Shown: positions 1 through 9,669, counted from the first letter of the stretch. The stretch: DNA of 38,842 nucleotides from Thermus igniterrae ATCC 700962 (GCF_000376265.1 NZ_AQWU01000054.1:1-38842), one strand, 5' to 3'. Notes: generated by a model from the letters alone, not told the origin. Numbers and translations are program-made.

Positions 1-208
1 CCAGTTCCCGGCGCATGCGTTCGCTGGAGAAGCCCAGGAGGGCGCGGACCAGGTGGAAGAGAAAGAGGCTGAGGTCGGAGAAGGTCCTGGGCCTGCCGGG
101 TTTTCTCTCCCCTTCTGGCAAGCGGGCTTGGAGCCATGCCTGGAGCAGGGGGACCAGTTCCTCCAGGGACAGGGGTAGGATGGAAGGGGGCGTCTGGTGT
201 TCTTCCAC
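1..208 (-). mobile_element. DDE transposase, N-terminal fragment cut by window edge
   Basis: Reading the minus strand from a GTG at 208 gives 69 codons open to the window edge. An in-frame TGA at 214-212 closes the frame upstream, so 208 is the earliest start. The peptide contains GERKPGRPRTFSDLSLFLF, a Lys/Arg-Gly-Arg-Pro helix region typical of the N-terminus of IS4/IS5-type transposases, followed by VRALLGFSSERMRREL. The catalytic domain lies outside the window. A transposase C-terminus in the same orientation is found at the right edge (38572-38842) and could be another copy of the same element. I cannot name the IS. Confidence 0.6.
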
Positions 209-230
209 AGCTCACCAAGCGCCCCCTTTT

Positions 231-247
231 CCTTTGGCTTGTCAAGG
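231..247. repeat. Candidate terminal inverted repeat of the left IS copy
   Basis: Read inward from the outer end on the minus strand, this is CTTGACAAGCCAAAGG. The outer end of the right-edge copy reads CTTGCCTAGTAAATTG (38567-38582). Ten of 16 positions agree (CTTGnCnAGnnAAnnG). The position fits, about 25-40 bases before the transposase start here and across the stop codon there. No target-site duplication can be checked because the two copies are separate insertions. Confidence 0.3.
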
Positions 248-289
248 GGGTATGCATTGAATATCCGAAAGGGGGGGGGATGGTTAAGG

Positions 290-295
290 TAAAAT
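290..295 (+). promoter_or_regulatory. -10 box TAAAAT, leaderless start for the ORF at 302
   Basis: TAAAAT matches TATAAT at 5 of 6 positions and lies exactly 6 bases before the ATG at 302, the spacing seen at many other starts in this window. No -35 resembling TTGACA sits 16-18 bases upstream. A run of nine G (271-279) occupies that place. Confidence 0.45.
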
Positions 296-301
296 CTTTT
301 T

Positions 302-433
302 ATGCAAAAGGCTTTTCTGATAGTTCTTGCCGCCTTGACCCTGGGTCTCCTACTTGCGGAAGGAATAGCCCAAGGCCCCTCCCCCTTAGGCTGTGGGCTG
401 GACGTGAAGGACTGCCCTTACATGCCCCTGTAG
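302..433 (+). CDS. 43-aa predicted secreted peptide, or displaced start of the DUF4129 gene
   Basis: This ORF is too short for a 60-residue cutoff. It encodes a clear signal peptide: MQK followed by a hydrophobic stretch to about residue 20, ending near Ala-Gln-Gly. A short tail follows with two cysteines (GCGLDVKDC) and then two consecutive TAG stops (431-436). The leaderless -10 box at 290-295 supports the ATG. The next gene begins in another frame at 439. One extra C in the C4 run at 425-428 would join the two into a single protein with signal peptide, short loop and membrane helices. It is therefore either a separate small protein coupled to the next gene or the true 5' end of a frameshifted gene. 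Confidence 0.5.
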   Translation: MQKAFLIVLAALTLGLLLAEGIAQGPSPLGCGLDVKDCPYMPL

Positions 434-438
434 TAGAG

Positions 439-1770
439 GTGGCACCGGCCCTTGCCCTTATCGTACCCCTCGTGGGCGCTTTCCTCCTCATAGGTGCTGC
501 ACCGGGGTTGGGGTTCCCCCTAGCTTTGGGAATAGGGCTGCTTCACTGGGGCAAGGCCTTTTACCCCCAGGGTTTCCTATGGTTAGCCTTTCTTCCCGGC
601 CTTCTTCGCGCCCTAGCCTTACCTTTTCCTTCCTGGCTCCCAGGATGGGCCCTAACCTCTGGACTCCTTTTGCTCTATGGACTTTTCCTGGCCGCTAAAA
701 AACAACCCTTTTCCAGCCTCTTTCTCCTGCCTATAGCCCTATGGCTAGGCCCGCTTGGCCTTTTCCTGCTAGGGCTCTTGCACGGGTTTAGCCTCCTCGA
801 GGAGGCCCATAGGCGTGCCCAGGAACGGGGGGAAGGGTTTTGGACCCCCCTTTCCGCCCTATGGTTCCCGGGGATCCTAGGGCTCCTGCTGGCAGGCCTG
901 GCCTTTCTCCCCCTACCCCCCCCCACCTTTCCCCTGCCTGCCTTGAACCCGCCTAGCCTCCAGGCATCCCCGGAAGCGAAATCCCATCCCGGAGAGGAAG
1001 TAGCCTACCAAGCTCCCGAGGAGGGGTTTTCCCCCTGGGTGGCCTTCCTCAACCGGGCCTTGGTCTATGCCCAACCCCTGGCCCTATTCCTGCTTCTTCT
1101 GGCCCTTCTGCCCCTTTTGGGCCGGGGGGAAAGGCTCCCTTGCCGGGGGCTTCACCTTTTGCCCCTGGTGCTGGCCCTTTTGGCCCTGGGCCTCTTCCTC
1201 CTCTACCTGGGCACCCTGGGAGGTGGGGAAAGCCTTCTGGGAGGCACCCCCACGGCCCCCATGCCCGCCCCTTCCCAGGAGAACAGCCCAAAGGAGGCCA
1301 TACCGGGCCCCAGGAGGTTAGGCGAGGTGGGAATGGCCCTGGCGGGGCTTTCCGCTCTGGTCACCCTAGGCCTTCTTTCCCTCCTGGCCCTCCTGGTTTG
1401 GCGCCACCGGGAAGGGGAAAGGCCGGAGGCCGATCAGGAGATTGAAGCCAAGTCCCTGAGGTCTTTCCGGGAAGCCCTTCCCCAAAGCCGGGTGCGGCGG
1501 GCCTATTTCCAGGCCCTGAAGGCCCTAAAGGCCCTGGGCCTCCCCCGCCTGGCCTCCGAGGGGCCCCTGGAGTACCTGGAGAGGATTTCCCCTTTGCTCC
1601 CAGGATTAAGGGAGTCCCTTTCGGAACTCACCCGGCTTTACCTGCCCGTGCGCTACGGGGGAAAGGCTGGGGAGGAGGAGGCAGAAAGGGCAGAAGCCCT
1701 CTTGGAAGATATCCTTAGGCTATGTTCCTCAGCCGTATCCAAAGGGCCCTTTCGGGCCGGGTCCTCCTGA
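439..1770 (+). CDS. Multi-pass membrane protein with C-terminal DUF4129-like domain
   Basis: The protein has about 443 residues from a GTG at 439, the first start after the stops of the preceding small ORF. The N-terminal part holds many Leu-rich membrane helices. A Pro/Ser-rich extracytoplasmic stretch with Glu (about bases 905-1025) separates two helical blocks. After the last helix (about 1330-1400), a cytoplasmic segment contains RRAYFQALKALKALGLPR and GPLEYLERI, the pattern of DUF4129. Such proteins are commonly encoded beside MoxR ATPases and DUF58 proteins, and here both follow directly. The 3' end overlaps moxR by 49 bases. The exact role is unknown; a membrane partner of the MoxR-DUF58 pair is the inference. 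The ORF stays open upstream to 136, but that part has unnatural composition. Confidence 0.7.
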   Translation: MAPALALIVPLVGAFLLIGAAPGLGFPLALGIGLLHWGKAFYPQGFLWLAFLPGLLRALALPFPSWLPGWALTSGLLLLYGLFLAAKKQPFSSLFLLPIALWLGPLGLFLLGLLHGFSLLEEAHRRAQERGEGFWTPLSALWFPGILGLLLAGLAFLPLPPPTFPLPALNPPSLQASPEAKSHPGEEVAYQAPEEGFSPWVAFLNRALVYAQPLALFLLLLALLPLLGRGERLPCRGLHLLPLVLALLALGLFLLYLGTLGGGESLLGGTPTAPMPAPSQENSPKEAIPGPRRLGEVGMALAGLSALVTLGLLSLLALLVWRHREGERPEADQEIEAKSLRSFREALPQSRVRRAYFQALKALKALGLPRLASEGPLEYLERISPLLPGLRESLSELTRLYLPVRYGGKAGEEEAERAEALLEDILRLCSSAVSKGPFRAGSS

Positions 1771-2636
1771 GGGAGGAAACCCTCAGGCTCTCCCTGGCCA
1801 CCCTGCTTTCCGGGGGGCACCTCCTCCTGGAGGATGTGCCCGGCACGGGGAAAACCACCTTCGCCAAGGCCTTGGCCCGGGTGTTGGGCCTTTCCTTTAG
1901 CCGCATCCAAATGACCCCGGACCTTCTGCCCCAGGACCTCACCGGGGTCTATTTCTACCGGGAAGGAAACCTGGAATGGCAGAAGGGGCCCATCTTCAGC
2001 CAGGTCCTTTTGGTGGACGAGCTCAACCGGGCCACCCCTAGGACCCAGTCCGCCCTCCTCGAGGCCATGGGAGAAGGCCAGGTGACCCTGGAGGGAAAGA
2101 CCCATCCTTTGCCCGAACCCTTTTTCGTTCTGGCCACGCAAAACCCGGTGGAGGAGGAGGGCACCTACCCCCTGCCCGTGGCCCAGCGGGACCGGTTCAC
2201 CGCCCGACTATCCCTGGGCCATCCCGACGAGAAAGCCCTTCTCCAGGCCCTCAAGGAAAAGGAGCCCCTAGAGGGCTTGGAGGCCGTGACCCAAGGGGAG
2301 GAGATCCTAGCCCTGCGCCAGGAGGTGCGCCGGGTGGGGGTGACGGAGGAGGTACTGGACTACCTCCTGGCCTTGGCAGGCTGGCTCAGGAACCGGGAGG
2401 AGGTACGGCTCGGGCCCTCCCCCAGGGCCCTTTTGCAGGTGGAGCGCCTGGCCCAGGCCCTGGCCTTCCTGGAAGAACGCCCCTTTACTATACCCGAAGA
2501 CATCAAGGAGGCCTTCCGGGCCGCCATCCCCCACCGCCTTATCCTCAGGCTAGAAGCGGAGCTTTCCGGAGCCAGCCCAGAAGGGCTGGTGGCGGAAGCC
2601 CTCAGGGCGGTTCCGGCCCCGGTGGAGAGAGCCTAG
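1722..2636 (+). CDS. MoxR-family AAA+ ATPase
   Basis: A 304-residue AAA+ ATPase of the MoxR family, thought to act as a chaperone in assembling or activating protein complexes, often metal-dependent or surface ones. Walker A is GTGKTT at residues 41-46. Walker B is LLVDELNRA with Asp99-Glu100. The MoxR-typical sensor segment ATQNPVEEEGTYPLPVAQRDRF follows, with a C-terminal lid rich in Leu and Glu. The length is normal. The ATG at 1722 lies inside the end of the upstream gene, implying coupled translation. The DUF58 gene starts 2 bases after its stop. The target of the chaperone cannot be read from the sequence. Confidence 0.93.
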   Translation: MFLSRIQRALSGRVLLREETLRLSLATLLSGGHLLLEDVPGTGKTTFAKALARVLGLSFSRIQMTPDLLPQDLTGVYFYREGNLEWQKGPIFSQVLLVDELNRATPRTQSALLEAMGEGQVTLEGKTHPLPEPFFVLATQNPVEEEGTYPLPVAQRDRFTARLSLGHPDEKALLQALKEKEPLEGLEAVTQGEEILALRQEVRRVGVTEEVLDYLLALAGWLRNREEVRLGPSPRALLQVERLAQALAFLEERPFTIPEDIKEAFRAAIPHRLILRLEAELSGASPEGLVAEALRAVPAPVERA

Positions 2637-2638
2637 GC

Positions 2639-3736
2639 ATGGAAGGAGCCAACGGTCTTGGGGAAACCGCCTTCGGCCTCTTATCCCTGGCCCTCCTGCT
2701 GGCCCTTTGGCGGGCACCTGGGTTCGCTCGGGTCCGGGTGCGGACCCAAGGCCTACCCCCAGGCTTTCCCGGCAAGGAAGGGGAGGGGCAGGTAGAGGTG
2801 GAGGTATATTCCCCCCTTCCCCTCTTTTTTCGCCTGGAGAACCTACCCTCAGCCCCCTTGGGCTTAGAACCCCGGGGCCTCTCTGGGGTGGCCTGGGGAA
2901 GGATGCGGGTACAGCTTCCCCTCCCTTACCGCTACCGCCGGCGGGGGGAACACCCTGTGGGCCTCACCCTGCTTTTGAAAAGCCCTTTGGGCTTAGGGGA
3001 GAGGCTTCTGAGCCTCGAGGCGGGAAGGGCCTTGGTCTACCCCTCCCTGCGGCCCCTACCCCCCTATGAGCCCGCCCCCAGCTTCTTCCTGGAGGGCAAA
3101 ACCGAGCCCTTCGGCCTTCCCGATCCCCTCGAGGCCAAGGGCCTCCGCCCCTACCAGCCTGGGGACCCCTTGCGCCTCCTGGCCAAGCAGGCAAGCCTCC
3201 GCCAGGGCCGCCCGTTCGTACGGGAGGTGGAAAAGAGCCTTCTAGGAAGCCTCTTCCTCCACCTGGACACCCAAAGCCTCCACCCCGCCTACCTGGACCA
3301 TGCGGCAAACCTCGCCGCCTGGCTCCTTCTCCTGGCGGAGAAAAAGGGGGCTCAGTATGGCCTTTCCGCAGGAGAGGCCCTGCCTTTGGAACGGGGAAAG
3401 GCCCACCTGGTAAGGGCCCTTTCGCTCCTAGCCCGCCTAGAGTCCACCCAAACCCCCTCCCTTCCCCCCAAAGCCCCTCCTGGAAGCACCTACTTCCTCA
3501 TCACCCAGGCGGCGGAGGAAGCTTTCTTGCGGGCGGCCTTGAAAGGGGCCGCCCAGGCCCGGCAGGGAATCCTCCTCCTGCTTCCCGAAGGCTATTTCCT
3601 CTATCCGGGGGAGAAGGGCCGGGTGGCCTTGGGCAAGACCCCGGGCCTGGCCCGGGCCCTGGCCATGGAGGGCCTTCTCCTGGCCCACGGGCTTGAGCTT
3701 CGGGTGGTGCGAGGCCACCAGGCCCTGGTCTTATAA
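2639..3736 (+). CDS. DUF58 protein (MoxR partner)
   Basis: A 365-residue protein. Two N-terminal hydrophobic segments (residues about 10-30) are followed by a beta-rich region and the diagnostic DUF58 motif GLRPYQPGD...R...KQASLRQGRPFVREVE at about 168-198. A C-terminal half resembling a von Willebrand A fold follows, but without a recognisable MIDAS. DUF58 proteins are regularly paired with MoxR ATPases. Here the gene is third in the DUF4129-MoxR-DUF58 operon, starting 2 bases after moxR. No terminator hairpin is visible before the groES promoter. The function is unknown beyond this partnership. Confidence 0.88.
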   Translation: MEGANGLGETAFGLLSLALLLALWRAPGFARVRVRTQGLPPGFPGKEGEGQVEVEVYSPLPLFFRLENLPSAPLGLEPRGLSGVAWGRMRVQLPLPYRYRRRGEHPVGLTLLLKSPLGLGERLLSLEAGRALVYPSLRPLPPYEPAPSFFLEGKTEPFGLPDPLEAKGLRPYQPGDPLRLLAKQASLRQGRPFVREVEKSLLGSLFLHLDTQSLHPAYLDHAANLAAWLLLLAEKKGAQYGLSAGEALPLERGKAHLVRALSLLARLESTQTPSLPPKAPPGSTYFLITQAAEEAFLRAALKGAAQARQGILLLLPEGYFLYPGEKGRVALGKTPGLARALAMEGLLLAHGLELRVVRGHQALVL

Positions 3737-3753
3737 CACCCCCCTCAACCCCC

Positions 3754-3782
3754 TTGACAAGTTCCCGGAGGGGGAAAATAAT
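3754..3782 (+). promoter_or_regulatory. groESL promoter (TTGACA-17-AATAAT)
   Basis: A perfect -35 TTGACA (3754-3759), a 17-base spacer and AATAAT (3777-3782, 5 of 6 matches) form the best sigma-70-type promoter in the window. Transcription should start near 3789, just before the CIRCE-like repeat, which would then lie in the 5' leader. Confidence 0.85.
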
Positions 3783-3791
3783 GAGCCTCGG

Positions 3792-3820
3792 TTTGACACT
3801 CTCACCCTTTGAGCGTCAAA
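3792..3820 (+). promoter_or_regulatory. CIRCE-like inverted repeat upstream of groES
   Basis: TTTGACACTC (3792-3801), nine bases, GAGCGTCAAA (3811-3820). The arms match as an inverted repeat at 9 of 10 positions. The HrcA operator CIRCE is TTAGCACTC-N9-GAGTGCTAA. This element keeps the N9 spacer and the CTC/GAG inner ends, but has TTTGA in place of TTAG. It lies between promoter and ribosome binding site, the normal place for CIRCE. It is probably a diverged HrcA-type operator; a different repressor is possible. Confidence 0.6.
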
Positions 3821-3833
3821 GGAGGGAGTGGAT

Positions 3834-4139
3834 ATGGCTGCGGAGGTGAAGACCGTGATCAAGCCCCTAGGCGACCGGGTAGTGGTGAAGCGGATTGAGG
3901 AAGAGCCCAAGACCAAGGGCGGCATCGTGCTCCCCGACACCGCCAAGGAGAAGCCCCAGAAGGGCAAGGTGATCGCGGTGGGCTCGGGCCGCGTCCTGGA
4001 GAACGGGCAGAAGGTGCCCCTCGAGGTCAAGGAGGGGGACATCGTGGTCTTCGCCAAGTACGGCGGCACCGAGATCGAGATCGACGGCGAGGAGTACGTG
4101 ATCCTCTCCGAGCGCGACCTTTTGGCGGTCCTGAGCTAA
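3834..4139 (+). CDS. groES: Co-chaperonin GroES
   Basis: A 101-residue GroES, the heptameric lid of the GroEL folding chamber. The sequence is the expected single domain: [15 protein letters not shown] at the start, the mobile loop [23 protein letters not shown], then the roof and C-terminal strand [29 protein letters not shown] chose the ATG at 3834 because AAAGGAGG (3818-3825) lies 8 bases upstream and Thermus GroES begins MAAEVKT. A GTG at 3828 in the same frame would be too close to the Shine-Dalgarno. groEL follows after 11 bases. Regulation is probably through the promoter and CIRCE-like repeat upstream. Confidence 0.98.
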   Translation: MAAEVKTVIKPLGDRVVVKRIEEEPKTKGGIVLPDTAKEKPQKGKVIAVGSGRVLENGQKVPLEVKEGDIVVFAKYGGTEIEIDGEEYVILSERDLLAVLS

Positions 4140-4147
4140 GGAGGTGA

Positions 4148-5782
<1,635 letters not shown>

Positions 5783-5796
5783 GCCTAGCCGCCTAG

Positions 5797-5832
5797 CCCA
5801 GGGCCGGGCCTTGGCCCGGCCCTGGGGTTCTT
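5797..5832 (+). terminator. groESL terminator
   Basis: A perfect 14-base inverted repeat (CCCAGGGCCGGGCC at 5797-5810, complement at 5813-5826) is followed by GTTCTT. The hairpin is very stable and ends the groESL transcript. The T tract is weak, as is common in Thermus. Confidence 0.8.
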
Positions 5833-5888
5833 GTAGCGCCCCCTAGGCAAGGGGAACACCAGCAAAACAAGGCTTCAGGCCCTAGCCA

Positions 5889-5929
5889 GGCCCTCCACAG
5901 GAGGGGCCAAGGGCGCTTTGGCACGCCCT
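5889..5929. terminator. Hairpins downstream of dnaE (candidate terminator)
   Basis: Between groEL and dnaE, which converge, lie AGGGCG-8-CGCCCT (5910-5929) and an imperfect GGCCCTCC/GAGGGGCC pair (5889-5908). On the minus strand these come just after the dnaE stop, and a T-rich stretch follows further on (near 5870). They probably end dnaE transcription. The rest of the gap shows nothing else. Confidence 0.4.
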
Positions 5930-5948
5930 CTGAGCAGTCGTTCCCCGT

Positions 5949-8900
5949 TCAGAAAGGCACCACCTCCTCCCTGGCCCCACTGCCCCCGTTTCCCTGGAGG
6001 AAGGCCTCCCGGTCGGGCAGCAGGCGGGCGGGGAAGCCCTCGGCCTCGAGGACCCCCATCACCTCCTCCGCCGCACGCACCTCCTTTAGGGCGAAGAGGG
6101 CCTCCCCGAAGGGCCCCTGTACCCGCACGTAGAGGGGCAGGGGGCCGGGATGCTCGTCCAGCAGGCTCTTCAAAAGGGCCACCCCCCGCTCGTCCAAGAG
6201 GGCGTGGTCCACCTCCACCTCCAGGGCCCTGGGGGCCTCCGCCACCTCCTCGTGGGTCCAGACCGCCTGGGCGATAACCCTGAGCCCCCCCTCCTCCCGC
6301 TCCACCTCCGCCAGCACCAAGAGGGGGGTGTCCTCCTTGAGCTTGGGGGAGACGCCCTCGTAGGCCCGGCCGAAGGTGACCACCTCCAGGGCCCCCGTCT
6401 CGTCGGAAAGGGTGAAGCGGGCCATCATCCCCCCGCTTCGGGTGGGCTTGCGCACCACCTCCTCCACCATGCCGGCCAGGAGAACCCGCGTGCGGGGCGG
6501 AAGTCCGCGGACGAACTCGGGAAGTTCCTCCAGGGGGCAGCTGGCCACCTCCCTGAGTCCGGGGTAGCGGAGCACGGGGTGGCCGGAGACGTAGATGCCC
6601 AGGGCCTCCTTCTCGTAGCGCAGGCGGGTGATCTCGTCCAGGGGGGGCGCCTCGGCCAAGGGGGGCTCCTCCACCTCGGCGAAAAGGCCCATCATCCCCG
6701 AGCGCGCCCGCTCCCGGCTTTCCGCAGCCCACTTCAACAGGGGCTCCAGGGAAGCAAGAAGCCTCGCCCGCTCCCCGAAGGCGTCAAAGGCCCCCGCTTT
6801 GATGAGGGACTCCAGGGTGCGCTTGTTCACCACCTTTTCGTCCAGACGCTTGAGGAAGTCCCCCAGGCTCCGGAAAGGCCCTCCGCGCTCCCGCTCCTCC
6901 AAAATGGCCTCCGCCGCCCCCTCCCCCACGTTCTTCACCGCGGAGAGGCCGAAGAGGATCTCCTCCCCCACCACCTTGAAGTCAAAGCCCGAGCGGTTGA
7001 TGTCCGGGGGCAGGACGCGGATACCCATGGCCCGGGCATCGCGGATGTACTCCGCCACCTTGTCGGAGTCGTGGCGCTCCACGGTGAGGAGGGCGGCCAT
7101 GAACTCCACCGGGTAGTGGGCCTTCACGTAGGCGGTCTGGTAGGAGAGGAGGCTATAGGCGGCGGCGTGGCTCTTGTTAAAGCCGTAGTTGGCGAAGGCC
7201 TCCAGCATGTCAAAAAGCCGGTTGGCCTCCTCCTCCGGCACCCCCCGCTCCTTGGCCCCCCGCACGAAGCGCTCCCGATGTTTTTGCATCTCCTCCACTT
7301 TCTTCTTGCCCATGGCCCTCCGCAGAAGGTCCGCCTCCCCCAAGGAGTACCCGGCCACCGCGGAGGCGATCTGCATGATCTGCTCCTGGTAGACGGGAAT
7401 GCCGTACGTCTCGTCCAGGATGGGCTTTAGGTACTTCTCCGCATGGGGGAACTCGGTGTAGGTCACGGGTTCTTGGCCGTGGTGGCGGCGGATGTAGGTG
7501 GGGATGTGCTCCATGGGGCCAGGGCGGTAGAGGGAGACCAGGGCGATGATGTCCTCAATCCGCCTGGGCTTAAGCCCCCGCACCGTGGCGGTCATGCCCC
7601 CGGATTCCAACTGGAACACCCCCTTGGTCTCCCCCCGGGCGAGGAGGGCAAAGGTCTTGGGGTCGTCCAGGGGAAGGGCATCGTAGTCCAGCTCTACCCC
7701 CTTGGACTCCTGGACGATCCGCTTGGCCTCCTCCAGGAAGGTGAGGGTGCGGAGGCCCAGGAAGTCCATCTTCAAAAGGCCCAAGGCCTCCACCGCCCCC
7801 ATGTCGTACTGGGTCACGGGGCGGCCTTCCTGGTCCCGCATGAGGGGAACCAGGTCCGTGAGGGGCTCGGCGGCGATGACCACCCCGGCGGCGTGCACGG
7901 AGGCGTGGCGGTTGAGGCCCTCAAGCCGCATGGCCACCTCGAGGACCTCCCGGATCTTGGGGTCCTTTTCCATCTCCGCCCTGAGCTCGGGCACCACCTG
8001 GATGGCCTCGGCCAAGGGCTTGGGCTTACCGAACTGCACGGGGATGAGCTTGGCCAGCTCCTCCGCCCGCTTGTGGGGGATGCCGTAGACCCGGGCCACG
8101 TCCTTCAGGGCCGCCTTGGAGGCCAGGCTCCCGAAGGTGCCGATCTGGGCCACCCTTTCCTTCCCGTACCGCTCCCGCACGTACTGGATCACCAGGTCCC
8201 GCTTGCGGTCGGAAAAGTCCGTGTCTATGTCCGGCATGGACACCCGCTCGGGGTTCAAGAAGCGCTCAAAGAGGAGGCCAAAGCGCAAGGGGTCAATGTT
8301 GGTGATGCCCACGGCGTAGGCCACCAGGCTCCCCGCCGCCGAACCCCGTCCGGGCCCCACGGAAACCCCGTTCTTCCTAGCCCAGTTGATGTAGTCCTGG
8401 ACGATGAGGAAGTACCCGGGGAAGCCCATGCGCTCAATGACGCCAAGCTCGTAAAGGGCCCGGTGGAGGATGGCCTCCGCCGTCCACTCCCGCACCCCCT
8501 CCAAGGGGGGAAGCCCGGCCAGAAGCTTTTCCCAAGCCCCCTTCTCCACCTGGGCCAGGGCCTCGGCCAGGGCCTGCCCGTCCCCGTGGGGCGGGAGCTT
8601 CCCCAGGCGGCGGAAGACCTCCCGGTAAAACTCTGGGGTGATGCGGTCGGGGTAGCGGCCCAGAAGGCCCTTTAGGGTGAGCTCCATGAGGTACTGGGCC
8701 TCCGTGCGCCCTTCGGGGAGGGGGAAGCGGGGGATGCGGTAGACCATCTTGTCCCCGATGGGGAGGTCCACGTTGCACATGCGGGCGATCTCCGCCGTAT
8801 TGTCAAAGGGCTCATCCCCCCACTCCGCCTCGGGGAGCATGGCCCGCATCTCCTCGGGGGTCTTCACGTAGAACTCGTCGCAGGGAAAGCGCCAACGCTC

Positions 8901-9617
8901 GGGGTCGTCCAGGGTGCTTTTGGACTGGATGGCGAGGAGCACCTCGTGGGCCCGGGCATCCTCCCTGCGCACGTAGTGGCCGTCGTTGGTGGCCACCATG
9001 CCCAGGCCGTACCTGCGGGCGAACTCCTTGAGGACCTCGTTGACCTTCTTCTGCTCGGGAAGGCCGTGGTTTTGGATCTCAATGAAGAAGCGGTCGCCGA
9101 AGATGGAAAGGTACTCCTTGAGCCGGGCCTCCGCCAGGTCCAGGCGGTCTTGCAGGATGAACTGGGGAATCTCCGCCCCCAGGCACCCGGAAAGGGCGAT
9201 GAGGCCTTCGGCGTGCTCCCTTAGGATCTCCCGGTCAATGCGGGGTTTCTCGTAAAAACCCTCCAGATAGGCCCGGCTCGCCAGGCGCACCAGGTTCTGG
9301 TAGCCCCGGAAGTCCTTGGCGAGGAGGGTGAGGTGGAAGTACCCCCCGTCCAGGCCCTTGCCCCGCTTGCGGTCGTGGCGGCTTTCCGCCGCCACGTAGG
9401 CCTCGTACCCGAGGATGGGCTTCACCCCCAGCTCCGTGGCCTTCCTGTAAAACTCCACGGCGCCGAAGAGGTTCCCGTGGTCGGTGATGGCCAGGGCGGG
9501 GTCCTCGGGGGAGACCTCCTTGACCCACTTGAGGAGGTCCTCAAGCTTGGCCGCCCCGTCCAGGAGGGAAAACTGGGTGTGCTGGTGCAGGTGGGCGAAC
9601 CGGAGTTTGTGGCCCAT
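5949..9617 (-). CDS. dnaE: DNA polymerase III alpha subunit DnaE
   Basis: A 1222-residue replicative DNA polymerase. The N-terminal PHP domain starts FAHLHQHTQFSLLDG with metal-binding histidines; in Thermus this domain is a Zn-dependent nuclease. Palm motif PDIDTDFSD places Asp463 and Asp465 at the catalytic metals, and KMDFLGLRTL supplies the third Asp. The C-terminal OB fold includes RVLLAGMVEEVVRKPTRSGGMMARFTLSDE. The frame extends upstream to 9968, but the ATG at 9617 gives the conserved Thermus start MG-KLRFAHLHQHTQFSLLDG. On the minus strand a TAGCAT -10 (9631-9626) lies 8 bases before it, with GGGAGG between. There is no intein and the length is normal. Confidence 0.98.
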   Translation of the reverse strand: MGHKLRFAHLHQHTQFSLLDGAAKLEDLLKWVKEVSPEDPALAITDHGNLFGAVEFYRKATELGVKPILGYEAYVAAESRHDRKRGKGLDGGYFHLTLLAKDFRGYQNLVRLASRAYLEGFYEKPRIDREILREHAEGLIALSGCLGAEIPQFILQDRLDLAEARLKEYLSIFGDRFFIEIQNHGLPEQKKVNEVLKEFARRYGLGMVATNDGHYVRREDARAHEVLLAIQSKSTLDDPERWRFPCDEFYVKTPEEMRAMLPEAEWGDEPFDNTAEIARMCNVDLPIGDKMVYRIPRFPLPEGRTEAQYLMELTLKGLLGRYPDRITPEFYREVFRRLGKLPPHGDGQALAEALAQVEKGAWEKLLAGLPPLEGVREWTAEAILHRALYELGVIERMGFPGYFLIVQDYINWARKNGVSVGPGRGSAAGSLVAYAVGITNIDPLRFGLLFERFLNPERVSMPDIDTDFSDRKRDLVIQYVRERYGKERVAQIGTFGSLASKAALKDVARVYGIPHKRAEELAKLIPVQFGKPKPLAEAIQVVPELRAEMEKDPKIREVLEVAMRLEGLNRHASVHAAGVVIAAEPLTDLVPLMRDQEGRPVTQYDMGAVEALGLLKMDFLGLRTLTFLEEAKRIVQESKGVELDYDALPLDDPKTFALLARGETKGVFQLESGGMTATVRGLKPRRIEDIIALVSLYRPGPMEHIPTYIRRHHGQEPVTYTEFPHAEKYLKPILDETYGIPVYQEQIMQIASAVAGYSLGEADLLRRAMGKKKVEEMQKHRERFVRGAKERGVPEEEANRLFDMLEAFANYGFNKSHAAAYSLLSYQTAYVKAHYPVEFMAALLTVERHDSDKVAEYIRDARAMGIRVLPPDINRSGFDFKVVGEEILFGLSAVKNVGEGAAEAILEERERGGPFRSLGDFLKRLDEKVVNKRTLESLIKAGAFDAFGERARLLASLEPLLKWAAESRERARSGMMGLFAEVEEPPLAEAPPLDEITRLRYEKEALGIYVSGHPVLRYPGLREVASCPLEELPEFVRGLPPRTRVLLAGMVEEVVRKPTRSGGMMARFTLSDETGALEVVTFGRAYEGVSPKLKEDTPLLVLAEVEREEGGLRVIAQAVWTHEEVAEAPRALEVEVDHALLDERGVALLKSLLDEHPGPLPLYVRVQGPFGEALFALKEVRAAEEVMGVLEAEGFPARLLPDREAFLQGNGGSGAREEVVPF

Positions 9618-9633
9618 ACCCTCCCATGCTAGC

Positions 9634-9669
9634 TTGACGCCCCCCGGCCCGGGGGGCAAAGTGAGGAAG
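9634..9669 (+). promoter_or_regulatory. Promoter with a perfect palindrome in its spacer
   Basis: TTGACG (9634-9639) and CAAAGT (9657-9662) are 17 bases apart, and ATG follows 7 bases after the -10. The spacer is almost entirely the palindrome GCCCCCCGGCCCGGGGGGC (9639-9657; 9-base arms around one C). It could be a repressor site, or a hairpin that blocks read-through between dnaE and the divergent gene. The dnaE -10 (9626-9631) is just to the left. Confidence 0.5.

Noticed and set aside
136-438. Extension of the DUF4129 protein to an ATG at 136 or 280
   Set aside because: That part is rich in Arg/Pro/Gly with no signal peptide, overlaps the IS end, and competes with a better signal-peptide frame at 302.
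3793-3821. Second TTGACA (3793-3798) as another groES promoter
   Set aside because: No -10 at 16-18 bases (TCAAAG), and the hexamer is part of the inverted-repeat arm.
7443-8675. 410-codon plus-strand frame inside dnaE
   Set aside because: Antisense shadow of dnaE, which is fully supported by catalytic motifs.
5949-9617. Intein or split in dnaE
   Set aside because: Thermus and cyanobacterial dnaE genes can carry inteins, so I looked. The palm and PHP motifs are continuous and the length (1222) is normal.
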